DNA of 64,000 nt, from assembly GCF_003314435.2 (NCBI RefSeq), contig NZ_QNVY02000005.1:186001-250000 (forward strand), given 5' to 3'. The position numbers were made by a program, and so were the translations under genes. Below are positions 50,417-59,200 of the stretch, piece by piece. The first letter of the stretch is position 1, and the number at the start of each line of letters is the position of its first letter. This stretch comes from Flavobacterium petrolei. Its GTDB lineage: Bacteria > Bacteroidota > Bacteroidia > Flavobacteriales > Flavobacteriaceae. The notes beneath the pieces are model-generated. The model did not search any database, was not told where the DNA came from, and saw nothing but the letters and a program-made list of their open reading frames with translations.

Positions 50417-51712
50417 ATGAATAAAGTAGTAAATTTTATTGACCTACATAGCGGCGAAGAAGATAAAAAGAAAGTATTGGATAATGTGAAGTCAAACATC
50501 TCTTTCAGAGGATCAAATTTATGGATTTTGGCCTGTGCAATTGTAGTGGCTTCTGTAGGACTGAATGTAAATTCAACTGCAGTTATTATTGGAGCAATGC
50601 TAATTTCACCTTTGATGGGACCAATTGTTGGAGCTGGTTTTGGTTTGGGAATTTATGATTTTAATTTGCTTAAAAGATCACTTAAAAACTTGCTTATCGC
50701 TACGGTGGTGAGTTTGGTGGTTTCCACTGTTTACTTTTATTTAAGCCCTTTCAAAGATACGCAGTCGGAACTTTTGGCTAGAACAGCACCTAATATTTAC
50801 GATATTTTCATCGCTTTTTTTGGAGGATTAGTTGGAGTAATAGCTATTACAAGGGTAGAAAAAGGAAATCCTATTCCTGGGGTTGCCATTGCAACGGCGT
50901 TAATGCCACCTTTGTGTACGGCGGGTTACGGATTAGCCTTGGGGAATTTTAAATTCTTTTTTGGTGCTATGTATTTATACACTATTAATTGTGTTTTTAT
51001 CTGTATTGCAACCTTTATAATTGTCAAATATTTAAAATATCCAATTGTTAAACAAACCAATTTAAAGACAGAAAAGCGAGTAAAGTATATGATTTCTTTT
51101 TTGACTTTAGCTTTGATTGTCCCGAGTGTTTTCTTTGCATATCAGCTTTTTCAAGAAAAAAAATACAAACAAAAGGTAGAACAATTTTTAAAAGTAGAGT
51201 TTATTGATAAGGGATTTACTGTTCTGTATAAAAAAACGCAGTTTACTTCAAACCCAAAAAAAATAGATATTGCTTTTTTAAGAAAAAGGTTGGATAAGGA
51301 CCAAATAAAAGAACTTAACGAAAAATTGAAAACGTATGAATTAAACAATACGGTATTAAATATTATTCAAGATACAACTGATTTAAAGCAGGATATTTTG
51401 AATGAAATCACTTTTAACAATAAAACGATGAGTGAGAAAGATTTGATTATTGCCAAACTTCAAAGTCAAATTACTTCTTTAAAATTTGATAACAATGCTA
51501 TTCTTAATGAAACCAAAATATTGTTTCCTGATATTGAGAATATTGCTATTGCGAATCATGTGTTTAATGAAAATGAAGCCACCAAAAAGGTCATTACCGT
51601 AGTACTTTATGAAAGTAAAAAAGATATAGACACTACAGAAAAACAAAAATTGACTGCATGGCTTAAAAACAAATTCAAAACGGATGTTGTTGAAATTTAT
51701 AAAAGACAATAA
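50417..51712 (+). CDS. DUF389 (TIGR00341) family membrane protein
   Basis: 431 residues. A membrane domain of about seven helices (about 35-250) has VNSTAVIIGAMLISPLMGPIVG and GVAIATALMPPLCTAGYGLA. A cytosolic C-terminal part (about 255-431) with coiled-coil character follows. The family is uncharacterised, and transport is inferred from the helices. It stands alone and is convergent with the ars operon. Confidence 0.9.
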   Translation: MNKVVNFIDLHSGEEDKKKVLDNVKSNISFRGSNLWILACAIVVASVGLNVNSTAVIIGAMLISPLMGPIVGAGFGLGIYDFNLLKRSLKNLLIATVVSLVVSTVYFYLSPFKDTQSELLARTAPNIYDIFIAFFGGLVGVIAITRVEKGNPIPGVAIATALMPPLCTAGYGLALGNFKFFFGAMYLYTINCVFICIATFIIVKYLKYPIVKQTNLKTEKRVKYMISFLTLALIVPSVFFAYQLFQEKKYKQKVEQFLKVEFIDKGFTVLYKKTQFTSNPKKIDIAFLRKRLDKDQIKELNEKLKTYELNNTVLNIIQDTTDLKQDILNEITFNNKTMSEKDLIIAKLQSQITSLKFDNNAILNETKILFPDIENIAIANHVFNENEATKKVITVVLYESKKDIDTTEKQKLTAWLKNKFKTDVVEIYKRQ

Positions 51713-51757
51713 ATTCGTTTAAACTATTGGAATTAACTGATTATGGAATTTTGAGAT

Positions 51758-52816
51758 TTAGTTTTTCTGTAGATATTCTATGATTTCGTTACAGGTTTGT
51801 TTGGCATTTCTGTTGATTCCAATGAGTGTTGCTGAGGCGTAACCCGTCCAACTGCCGTAACCTGCCAACCACAATCCGGGAACTTCAATTGCTTTGCTTT
51901 CTTCAGTTTTTACAACACCACGTTCGTCTGCTGAAACAATATTTTTCAAAAAAGAGGTTGCATAACCAAAACCTGTACACCAGATAATTACATCAAAATC
52001 TTCTTGGGTTCCGTCAGACCAAAGTACACCGTTTTCATATATGCTTTCAAAACCGCCACTTGAAGTCAGAACTCCTCTGGATCGAGCTTCTTTCACTGGT
52101 GGCACCATTACAATATTTCCCAAATCATAATTGGCGGCATTAAATGGTTTTCCTTCTTTTTCAGCATTGTATTTGGCGGTTGCCACGTTGAAAAGATAAA
52201 ACCCGTCTACTTCATCCGGTAAATAGTGTGGTGGTTTTCGCGTGGACCATTTCACGGTGGTAACTTTAGAAACTTCGGCTACAATTTGCGCGCCTGAATT
52301 TCCTTCACCAACAACCAGAACTTTTAAATTTCTAAACTGTTCTGCATTTTTGTAATGTGCGGAATGGATTTGAATTCCTTTGAAAGTTTCTATTCCTTTG
52401 ATCTTTGGAATAAAAGGATTGTTCCAAGTTCCTGCCGCAGCAATTATTGCTTTTGAAAAATAGATTCCTTTATTGGTGTAAACTTTGAATATTTTATTTT
52501 CAGAAGTTATGTTTTCTACAGTAACGGTGCGCTCTATTGGTAGTTCGTAACGTTTTTCATATTGGCACAAATAATCAATTACTTCTTGCTTTAAAGGAAA
52601 CAGATTTTCAGATTTTGGCATCAGCCAACCTGGAAGGGAACTGTGTTGTGCAGGAGAAAAAAGAGTCAAACTATCCCAAGCATGAAGCCAAGCGCCACCG
52701 CACTTTTCTTCTTTATCCAAGATTAGAAAGTTGAGTTTATGACGTCGTAAATAATACCCGCAAGCCAATCCGCTTTGTCCGCCACCAATAACTATAACAT
52801 CCAGAATTTCGTGCAT
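51758..52816 (-). CDS. arsO: ArsO-type flavin monooxygenase
   Basis: 352 residues. FAD-binding GGGQSGLACGYYL (12-24) near the start, a central NADP-binding VVGEGNSGAQIVAE (about 167-180), and WCTGFGY toward the end, matching class B flavin monooxygenases. As the last gene of the arsenic operon it is assigned to ArsO, whose exact reaction in resistance is not well defined. It lies 12 bases after acr3. Confidence 0.88.
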   Translation of the reverse strand: MHEILDVIVIGGGQSGLACGYYLRRHKLNFLILDKEEKCGGAWLHAWDSLTLFSPAQHSSLPGWLMPKSENLFPLKQEVIDYLCQYEKRYELPIERTVTVENITSENKIFKVYTNKGIYFSKAIIAAAGTWNNPFIPKIKGIETFKGIQIHSAHYKNAEQFRNLKVLVVGEGNSGAQIVAEVSKVTTVKWSTRKPPHYLPDEVDGFYLFNVATAKYNAEKEGKPFNAANYDLGNIVMVPPVKEARSRGVLTSSGGFESIYENGVLWSDGTQEDFDVIIWCTGFGYATSFLKNIVSADERGVVKTEESKAIEVPGLWLAGYGSWTGYASATLIGINRNAKQTCNEIIEYLQKN

Positions 52817-52828
52817 TGGAATTTTACT

Positions 52829-53875
52829 TTAAGTTGTTTTAGTATAATATTTTTTTCTTAGCCAAAAAGCGACATTTACCAGAATAATCAAAGCCGGAAC
52901 TTCTACTAAAGGTCCAATAACTCCTGCAAAGGCCTGTCCGCTATTGATTCCGAAAACACCAATGGAAACAGCAATTGCCAATTCAAAATTGTTTCCCGAT
53001 GCAGTGAATGAAAGTGCAACGGCATCTCTATAATTAGCCCCGATTTTTTTAGAAACAAAAAACATCAGGAAAAACATAATGGTGAAGAAAATGACAAGTG
53101 GAATTGCAATTCGAATTACATCCATTGGTAAATCAACAATCATTTCACCTTTTAAACTGAACATCACTACAATTGTAAAAAGTAACGCAATCAGAGTAAT
53201 GGGAGAAACAAACGGAATGAACTTTTGATTGAACCATTTGTCACCAATGAATTTTTTAATGGCATAACGGCTAATTACTGCTAATGCAAATGGAATCCCT
53301 AAATAAATTCCGACTGTTGCAGCAATTTCAGCAATAGTAATGTTTAATTCCAAGCCTTTTATTCCAAACAAAGGTAGCATGATTTCCAAATAGAAATAAG
53401 CATATAAACTAAAGAAGAACACTTGAAGCAAACTATTAATCCCAATTAAACCCGCTGTTAATTCCCTGTTTCCCTCGGCTAATTCATTCCAGACAATTAC
53501 CATCGCTATGCAAGGCGCAATACCAATTATAATTAAACCCATCATGTATTCGGGGTAATCTTTCAAAAAGAATGTTGCCAGTGAAAACATTAAAAATGGA
53601 CCAACAATCCAGGTGATAAAGAAAGAAGCGGTCAGTAATTTTGGTTTTTCAAACATTAAAGGAATTTTTGAAAAATCAATTTTAGTCAAAGGCGGATACA
53701 TCATTAATATTAATCCAATTGCCAAAGGAACATTGGTCGTTCCGCTCGAAAAGGAATTGATAAAACCGCTACTGGACGGGATAAAATAACCAATGGAAAC
53801 GCCAATTGCCATTGCCAAAAATATCCAAAGGGTAAGGTAACTGTCGAGGAAATTTAATCTTTTTTTAGCGGCCAT
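52829..53875 (-). CDS. arsB: Arsenite efflux transporter (ACR3 family)
   Basis: 348 residues with ten predicted membrane helices. It contains MMYPPLTKIDFSKIP, IIGIAPCIAMVIVWNELAEGN (with the Cys of ACR3) and FTASGNNFELAIAVSIGVFG. It exports arsenite by the proton gradient. It starts 2 bases after arsC, so it is translationally coupled. ACR3 rather than the ArsB fold is favoured by size and the APC motif. Confidence 0.94.
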   Translation of the reverse strand: MAAKKRLNFLDSYLTLWIFLAMAIGVSIGYFIPSSSGFINSFSSGTTNVPLAIGLILMMYPPLTKIDFSKIPLMFEKPKLLTASFFITWIVGPFLMFSLATFFLKDYPEYMMGLIIIGIAPCIAMVIVWNELAEGNRELTAGLIGINSLLQVFFFSLYAYFYLEIMLPLFGIKGLELNITIAEIAATVGIYLGIPFALAVISRYAIKKFIGDKWFNQKFIPFVSPITLIALLFTIVVMFSLKGEMIVDLPMDVIRIAIPLVIFFTIMFFLMFFVSKKIGANYRDAVALSFTASGNNFELAIAVSIGVFGINSGQAFAGVIGPLVEVPALIILVNVAFWLRKKYYTKTT

Positions 53876-53877
53876 TA

Positions 53878-54510
53878 TTATAATTTTATTTGGGAGAATA
53901 CATAAAACATTTCGGTTGCAATTTGCAAACTGCGTTCCTGATATTTTTCTGCTTTTTGCGGTGTGTTGTCAAAAGCTTTTGGATCTTCAAATGTGATTGG
54001 GATGCGCTTTTCAGCTCCTGCAATAAATGGACAACCGCCATCCGCTTGAGAACACGTCATAATCGCGGCAAATTCACTCTGTGGATTAAAATCGTCATCA
54101 TACGTTTTTGAAAAACCTATAATTGGATGTTCATTATGCGCATATTTTATGGCATAAATTGGATTTGTTCCTGTCGCGATAGTTTTGATTTTAAAGCCAG
54201 ATTGTTCCAATGTTTTTGCTGCCATTGGGAATAAAGCCGTTGCTTCTGTGCCACCAGAATAGCAAAATACATTTTTTATATTGAAATGTGCCGCTGCAGT
54301 TTGTGCCCAAACTTGGGATAAATGGCTTCTTCTGGAATTGTGAGTACAAATCAAGTTTAACCTAATTTGTTGTTGATTCGATGCTTTTGCTTGAATAAAA
54401 TCAATAAGCGGTTGCAAAATGATTTTACGTTCTGCCGAAATGCTTTCGAAATTAAAAGAAGAAATTGTTTTTGCAATTTCTGGAAATAGGATGGTTTTGG
54501 TTAGTTCCAT
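53878..54510 (-). CDS. arsC: Arsenate reductase, low-molecular-weight phosphatase type
   Basis: 210 residues, larger than the usual about 140. The N-terminal about 48 residues are an extra helical segment. The P-loop is CTHNSRR (Cys55 to Arg61), followed by SHLSQVWAQTAA. Redox cysteines are in MTCSQADGGCPFIAGAEKRIP (about residues 152-160). It reduces arsenate to arsenite for ACR3 export. Confidence 0.92.
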   Translation of the reverse strand: MELTKTILFPEIAKTISSFNFESISAERKIILQPLIDFIQAKASNQQQIRLNLICTHNSRRSHLSQVWAQTAAAHFNIKNVFCYSGGTEATALFPMAAKTLEQSGFKIKTIATGTNPIYAIKYAHNEHPIIGFSKTYDDDFNPQSEFAAIMTCSQADGGCPFIAGAEKRIPITFEDPKAFDNTPQKAEKYQERSLQIATEMFYVFSQIKL

Positions 54511-54528
54511 TTTACAGTTTTAAAAAAA

Positions 54529-54999
54529 TTAGCAACAACCTCCACCTGGAGTGCAGCTATTGGTTTGGCTTGGAATTTCAGATAATTTTACTTTTTGTTT
54601 TTCTGCAGGAATTCCACATTGGTCTTCAGCCAAACAGGCCGTTTGTTTATTAAGTAGCGTAAATGCTGTTCCGTTGAAACCAATGTCGTATTTGCCAATA
54701 GTTTCTGCTTGAAATTCTACTTCCACTTCATAATCTTCAATACCCAACACTTTTTCGGATAATTCAATGATATCCAATAATTTTTTTGGTTTCAGACGGT
54801 GTTCAAAGTCATTGGCATCCCATAATTGAAAGTTTACTACAGTTTCTTTTCGAACTTTTCCACCACAATCAATGAAGTTTTTGGTGATTAAACCTACTTC
54901 AGTTACGTGAAAATGTTCTGGAACATAGGTTCCATTTGGCAATACAAAAGCAACGTTGTCCAACGTGCTCAACTGTTTTTTAATTTCTGATAGTTTCAT
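54529..54999 (-). CDS. DUF6428 family protein of the ars operon
   Basis: 156 residues. It contains NGTYVPEHFHVTEVG and FQLWDANDFEHRL, typical of the DUF6428 proteins found in Bacteroidota ars operons. The C-terminus is SCTPGGGCC, a cysteine-rich tail that could bind arsenite or pass it on; cysteines at about 116 and 122 add to this. The function is not established. It lies between arsR and arsC on the same strand. Confidence 0.85.
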   Translation of the reverse strand: MKLSEIKKQLSTLDNVAFVLPNGTYVPEHFHVTEVGLITKNFIDCGGKVRKETVVNFQLWDANDFEHRLKPKKLLDIIELSEKVLGIEDYEVEVEFQAETIGKYDIGFNGTAFTLLNKQTACLAEDQCGIPAEKQKVKLSEIPSQTNSCTPGGGCC

Positions 55000-55018
55000 G
55001 ATTCTTGTTATTTAAAAA

Positions 55019-55351
55019 TTAGCAACATTGATTTTTCTTATTTTTTAAATAGGTATTGATGTGTTCAAAAAAGTCTCTTATTTTATTAAAGCCTTCTTCA
55101 TTGAGGCAATAGCAAATGGAAGCTCCTTCAAAATTGCCTTTTATAAGTCCGGCATTTTTCAGTTCCTTCAAATGTTGCGAAACGGTAGGTTGTGCTAAAG
55201 GCAATTCGTTTACAATGTCGCCGCACACGCAACTGTTTACTTTTATGAGATGTTGAATAATGGCAATTCTTGCAGGATGGCCTATGGCTTTCGCCAAAGT
55301 TGCCAATTCGTTTTGCTCGTCTGTGAAATGTTCTGATTTAGTAATACCCAT
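55019..55351 (-). CDS. arsR: ArsR-family transcriptional repressor
   Basis: 110 residues. Winged-helix HTH at about 50-68 ([20 protein letters not shown]). The metal site is in CVCGD (Cys41, Cys43), and a further Cys pair ends the protein (NQCC). It represses the ars operon and releases on arsenite binding. It is the first gene of the operon. A palindromic site lies about 15-35 bases upstream. Confidence 0.95.
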   Translation of the reverse strand: MGITKSEHFTDEQNELATLAKAIGHPARIAIIQHLIKVNSCVCGDIVNELPLAQPTVSQHLKELKNAGLIKGNFEGASICYCLNEEGFNKIRDFFEHINTYLKNKKNQCC

Positions 55352-55365
55352 CGTCTTGTATCTTT

Positions 55366-55386
55366 ATATTGCAATATTACGATATT
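55366..55386 (-). promoter_or_regulatory. Candidate ArsR operator
   Basis: ATATTGCAATAT (55366-55377) is a perfect 12-bp palindrome, followed by TACGATATT, 15 bases upstream of the arsR start. A second perfect palindrome, ACAAAATATTTTGT, lies at 55398-55411. It contains TATTTTG on the minus strand, a near match to the -7 box. An ArsR dimer between promoter and gene is the expected layout. Confidence 0.5.
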
Positions 55387-55536
55387 AGAAAGTAACAACA
55401 AAATATTTTGTATTAATTTATAATTAAAAAGCAACACAATATAGTAGGAGTGAACTGAGTTCTACCATGATCGTATTGCTTTTTCTTTGAATATTTTTCA
55501 AATAATAATGCAGATTGCTTAAGCTTTAGTCAGATT

Positions 55537-56589
55537 TTAAGCTTCAATAATTACTTTCATCGCTTTTTCTTTTGCTGCGTTGCCAAAAACTTCATAAGCT
55601 TTTAGTATTTCACTTAATTTAAAATGATGCGTAATTAGCTTAGAAGGTTCCAATTTTCCGGAAGAAACAGTTTTCAATAGCATAGGAGTAGTATTTGTAT
55701 TTACCAATCCCATTGTTATTGTAATATTTTGAATCCACAAATCTTGAATTTGTAGTTCTACTGGTTTTCCATGCACACCAATATTCGCAATACTACCGCC
55801 TGGACGAACAATTTTTTGACAGATATCAAAGGTAGCCGGAACCCCAACGGCTTCAATAGCCACATCAACTCCGTCTTTCGTTTCGGCTAGTATTCTTTTC
55901 TGCACATCTTCTTTGGCTGAGTTTATCGTATCTGTTGCGCCAAATTTTTCAGCCATCTTCAAACGATTTTCATCCATATCAATCATGTAAATTTTAGAAG
56001 GAGAATAGAACTGTGCGGTAAGCAAAGCAGACATTCCTATAGGTCCGGCTCCAACAATCGCAATGGTGTCTCCCGGTTTTACACCACCGTTAATCACGCC
56101 AATTTCATGTCCAGTAGGCAAAATATCGCTTAGCATTACTAAAGCTTCTTCATCAGCACCGTCAGGAATAAGATAAAGACTGTTATCAGCATGCGGAATA
56201 CGAACATATTCTGCCTGAGTACCGTTTATAAGATTTCCTAAAATCCACCCGCCATCCTCACAATGCGCGTACATTTGTTTTTTACAATATTCGCAGGAAC
56301 CATCTGAAGTGATGCAGGAAATAATTACATGATCTCCTTTTTTGAAATTCCTAACGGAGGTTCCAATTTCTTCAATTATACCAACTCCTTCATGACCCAG
56401 AGTCGTTCCTGGTTTTACCGATGGCGTTTTTCCGTGTAAAATTCCTAAGTCGGTTCCGCAGATGGTGGTTTTTAATATTTTTACTAATACATCCGTTGTT
56501 TTTTCGATTTTAGGCAACGGAACGTCTTTTAATTGTATTTTTCCAGGACCGTCATAAACTAGTGCCTTCATTGTTTTAGTCTGAACCAT
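55537..56589 (-). CDS. Zinc-dependent alcohol dehydrogenase
   Basis: 350 residues, MDR family. Catalytic zinc ligands are in TTICGTDLG and GHEGVG. The structural zinc cluster is in CITSDGSCEYCKKQMYAHC. The nucleotide-binding motif is VGAGPIGMSALL (about 173-184). It oxidises or reduces a secondary or primary alcohol with NAD(P). Two starts are close (56589 and 56571); the longer is kept. It is convergent to nothing and followed by the ars operon. An FNR-like palindrome lies about 180 bases upstream. Confidence 0.92.
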   Translation of the reverse strand: MVQTKTMKALVYDGPGKIQLKDVPLPKIEKTTDVLVKILKTTICGTDLGILHGKTPSVKPGTTLGHEGVGIIEEIGTSVRNFKKGDHVIISCITSDGSCEYCKKQMYAHCEDGGWILGNLINGTQAEYVRIPHADNSLYLIPDGADEEALVMLSDILPTGHEIGVINGGVKPGDTIAIVGAGPIGMSALLTAQFYSPSKIYMIDMDENRLKMAEKFGATDTINSAKEDVQKRILAETKDGVDVAIEAVGVPATFDICQKIVRPGGSIANIGVHGKPVELQIQDLWIQNITITMGLVNTNTTPMLLKTVSSGKLEPSKLITHHFKLSEILKAYEVFGNAAKEKAMKVIIEA

Positions 56590-56909
56590 TTTACTTTTAT
56601 TTAAGTGTTATTTATCCATTATTGAACCAGTAATATTATTAGGTCTTCCTATTTAATCAATCTCCTTGTCTCCAGAAAGATCAGAATTAATTAGAAATAC
56701 TGTTTAATAATCTCTTAATCAAGATGATTACTTTTCAAAGTTCGTTTGTTTACTGCTTAAATTCTATGATATAAATCACTTAATGGATAAATATTGAGAT
56801 CCTTTAGATAAATAAAAATTTAAAATTTCTTCATTATAAGAATCTCTTACGAAATAATGTAGAAACTTTTTAAAAAAAACACGTTCTAAATTTTTGAAAA
56901 TCATTCAAC
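56590..56909. other. Upstream region of the alcohol dehydrogenase gene
   Basis: About 320 bases without a gene. It is AT-rich, with the FNR-like palindrome TGAT-ATAA-ATCA at 56767-56778. No ORF, tRNA or terminator was seen. Confidence 0.6.
56767..56778. promoter_or_regulatory. FNR/CRP-like box upstream of the alcohol dehydrogenase
   Basis: TGATATAAATCA matches the TTGATnnnnATCAA half-site pattern of Crp/Fnr regulators at its core. The same 12-mer occurs in the region upstream of the CoA-transferase gene (59093-59104) and, reversed, at 59117-59128. Regulator not identified in the window. Confidence 0.5.
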
Positions 56910-57293
56910 TCACATCCATTTTGAGAGAAAATCAATAAGCTCTTCTCTCAATTCTTTAAATAGTTTTTCAAATGTTGTTATACTTTGTCTATGTTTTTTA
57001 TGGTCTGAAAATTTTTCATGATCAATGGCATGCGGATTATCAACCACTGCAGCCTCAAGGAACAATTCGTGACTTTTAATATCGTGAGTTAATATATCAA
57101 TCTGTTCCTTTTGAATAATCAGCTGATTACTAAAATGATCTGCTAAGGCACGAACCTCTTTAGAAGTATTTTTTTCTGCCACTTCCAAAATTCGTTTATC
57201 CATAATTTTAAGTTCATCTTTATAAAACAAAATTTTGTTTAACCATGTTTTATGTTCTTCATGTAAGTCATAAATTGTTTTTTTAGTTTCCAT
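56910..57293 (-). CDS. Small helical protein of unknown function
   Basis: 127 residues, all-helical and rich in Lys/Glu, with three long helices suggested by HEEHKTWLNKILFYKDELKIMDKRI, ALADHFSNQLIIQKEQIDIL and a C-terminal helix ending DFLSKWM. Several histidines (HEEH, HAIDHEKF, HKKHR) could suggest metal binding, but no hemerythrin-type motif is complete. No named family recognised. Its upstream region has a degenerate TGAT...ATCA box, linking it to the neighbouring genes. Confidence 0.7.
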   Translation of the reverse strand: METKKTIYDLHEEHKTWLNKILFYKDELKIMDKRILEVAEKNTSKEVRALADHFSNQLIIQKEQIDILTHDIKSHELFLEAAVVDNPHAIDHEKFSDHKKHRQSITTFEKLFKELREELIDFLSKWM

Positions 57294-57398
57294 TTTTAGT
57301 CTTTTTTAAATAGTTTGAAATTAATTTTATTTCGATTATTTTATATAAATTATAAAAGGTAGGTGATTTGATAAAATCATTAAGTTGCTTAAAGTTAG

Positions 57399-57410
57399 TG
57401 ATTTATGTTA
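57399..57410. promoter_or_regulatory. Degenerate FNR-like box upstream of the small helical protein
   Basis: TGAT-TTAT-GTTA keeps the left half-site TGAT and the spacer seen reversed at 59117-59128, but the right half-site is degenerate. A second candidate with a 3-base spacer, TGAT-AAA-ATCA, is at 57369-57379. Confidence 0.3.
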
Positions 57411-57463
57411 TATTAAATGAAAAAAAATTACAAATTTTAAGTTACAAAAAATGAATTGATTGC

Positions 57464-57506
57464 AAAAAAAAATATCCCCAAACAATGAAGTGTGTTTGGG
57501 GATATT
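57464..57506 (-). terminator. Terminator after the CoA-transferase gene
   Basis: AATATCCCCAAACA and TGTTTGGGGATATT pair perfectly over 14 bp with an 8-base loop, followed by a run of nine T on the minus strand, 22 bases after the stop. Confidence 0.92.
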
Positions 57507-57528
57507 AAAAAGGATAAAAATAGGAATA

Positions 57529-59043
57529 CTAGCCTATTTCGACTAGACAATTTTGCTTCATACTGCCGGTTTCAATATATCTGGAGTGCAGTTTGAATGC
57601 TTCTTCTAAAAGGTGCGGCGTATGGCCTCCTCGCAAACAAGCCCGATTAAAATAATCGGATAATTCTTCTTTGTAATCCGGATGGGTGCAGTTTTCAATG
57701 ATAACTTTGGCGCGTTCTCTGGGAGCAAGCCCTCTTAAATCGGCAATTCCTTGTTCAGTGATCAAGATATCAACATCATGTTCCGTATGGTCTACATGCG
57801 AAACCATTGGTAAAACATGAGAAATAGCATTACATTCTTTTGAAGATGATTGGGTAACAAAAATGCTCAAATACGCATTTCTAGCAAAATCACCCGAACC
57901 ACCAATACCATTCATCATTTTGGTTCCAGAAATATGGGTAGAATTGACATTGCCATAAATATCAAATTCAATGGCTGTGTTAATTGCTATAACTCCTAAT
58001 CTTCGGATCACTTCGGCTGAATTACTGATAGTTTGTGGTCGAAGTAGAATTTTGTCCTTGTACATTTCGAAATTATTAAGAATGTGTTTGTAGCAATTTT
58101 CAGAAACGGTTATGGAAGAAGCCGATGCAAAATCTAATTTTCCGCTGTCAATGAGTTCAAAAGTGCTGTCCTGCAAGACTTCGGAATACATTACTAAATT
58201 TTCAAAATTTCCTTTTGCAAAGCCAGACATGACTGCATTAGCTACTTTTCCTATTCCTGCTTGCAACGGCATCAATGATTTGGTTAAGCGTCTTTCTTTG
58301 ATTTCATTTTCAAAAAAAGCCAGTAAATGATTGGCAATGGCAGCCGTTTTGGGATCTATTGCAGTTACTTGTGCCGGACTATCGGGAATTTCTGTGAAAA
58401 CAATTCCAATGACTTTGTTAGGATCAATGGTGATATAATCGGTCCCAATTCTTTCATCTGCAGCTGTAATGTTTAAAACTTCTCGATTGGGATAACTTTT
58501 TGAAATATAAATATCATGAATCCCTTTGAATTCAAGCGGTATGGAAGTATTTATTTCGATGATGATTTTATTGGCAGCATGCGCAAAAGTAGCTGAATTT
58601 CCAACTGAGGTTGTTGGAATTACATTTCCATTCTCATCAATATAGGTAGCTTCAATTACAGCAATGTCAATTTTTGGAAGGTGTTTGTTTTCTAATAATT
58701 CGGCCGTTTCACTTAAATGTTGGTCTATAAAAAGTACTTTTCCTTCGTTTATTTTTTTTCGTAAAGTGGCATCTACCTGAAATGGCATTCTTTTGTACAA
58801 AGCGTTATTGTTAGCCAAGTCCGCATCTGTGGTATGCCCTAAAGAAGCACCGGTAATTAATGTGATTCCAATAGTTTCTGATTTTGCTCTTGCGGCAAAA
58901 GCGGGTAAAACAGCTTTACTGTCACCAGCTTTTGTAAATCCACTGGTTCCGATAGTCATTTTGTCTTTGAAAAATAAAGCGGCTTCTTGTGCAGAAATAA
59001 CTTTGTCTTTGTAACTTTGAAATCTAATTCTATCCGACTGCAT
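57529..59043 (-). CDS. Acetyl-CoA hydrolase / succinyl-CoA:acetate CoA-transferase family
   Basis: 504 residues. The N-terminal half opens RIRFQSYKDKVISAQEAALFFKDKMTIGTSGFTKAGD. The catalytic glutamate is in LVMYSEVLQDS (about residue 288), and the CoA-binding GIGGSGDFARNAYLSIF lies at about 376-392. The family either hydrolyses acetyl-CoA or moves CoA between acetate and succinate, making acetate from acetyl-CoA with energy saving under fermentative conditions. The closest match in motif and length is the succinyl-CoA:acetate transferase group. Divergent from an AraC gene across two FNR-like palindromes. Confidence 0.9.
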   Translation of the reverse strand: MQSDRIRFQSYKDKVISAQEAALFFKDKMTIGTSGFTKAGDSKAVLPAFAARAKSETIGITLITGASLGHTTDADLANNNALYKRMPFQVDATLRKKINEGKVLFIDQHLSETAELLENKHLPKIDIAVIEATYIDENGNVIPTTSVGNSATFAHAANKIIIEINTSIPLEFKGIHDIYISKSYPNREVLNITAADERIGTDYITIDPNKVIGIVFTEIPDSPAQVTAIDPKTAAIANHLLAFFENEIKERRLTKSLMPLQAGIGKVANAVMSGFAKGNFENLVMYSEVLQDSTFELIDSGKLDFASASSITVSENCYKHILNNFEMYKDKILLRPQTISNSAEVIRRLGVIAINTAIEFDIYGNVNSTHISGTKMMNGIGGSGDFARNAYLSIFVTQSSSKECNAISHVLPMVSHVDHTEHDVDILITEQGIADLRGLAPRERAKVIIENCTHPDYKEELSDYFNRACLRGGHTPHLLEEAFKLHSRYIETGSMKQNCLVEIG

Positions 59044-59092
59044 AATTATGTGTTTTTAATAAAAAAATAACCAAAAATTAATGTTTTGATAA

Positions 59093-59128
59093 TGATATAA
59101 ATCAATTTTTAGATTTTGATTTATATCA
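59093..59128. promoter_or_regulatory. Paired FNR-like palindromes in the CoA-transferase / AraC intergenic region
   Basis: TGATATAAATCAA (59093-59105) and TTGATTTATATCA (59116-59128) are exact reverse complements, separated by 10 bases. Each contains TGATnnnnATCA, the Crp/Fnr pattern. They lie 50-86 bases from the CoA-transferase start and 73-108 bases from the AraC start, so either gene could be controlled. Confidence 0.55.
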
Positions 59129-59200
59129 TATACAATTTTAGTGAAATTAAGAATTGGATAAATATCGTAATAAGTCATAAAAATATTCATTTCAGTCACA

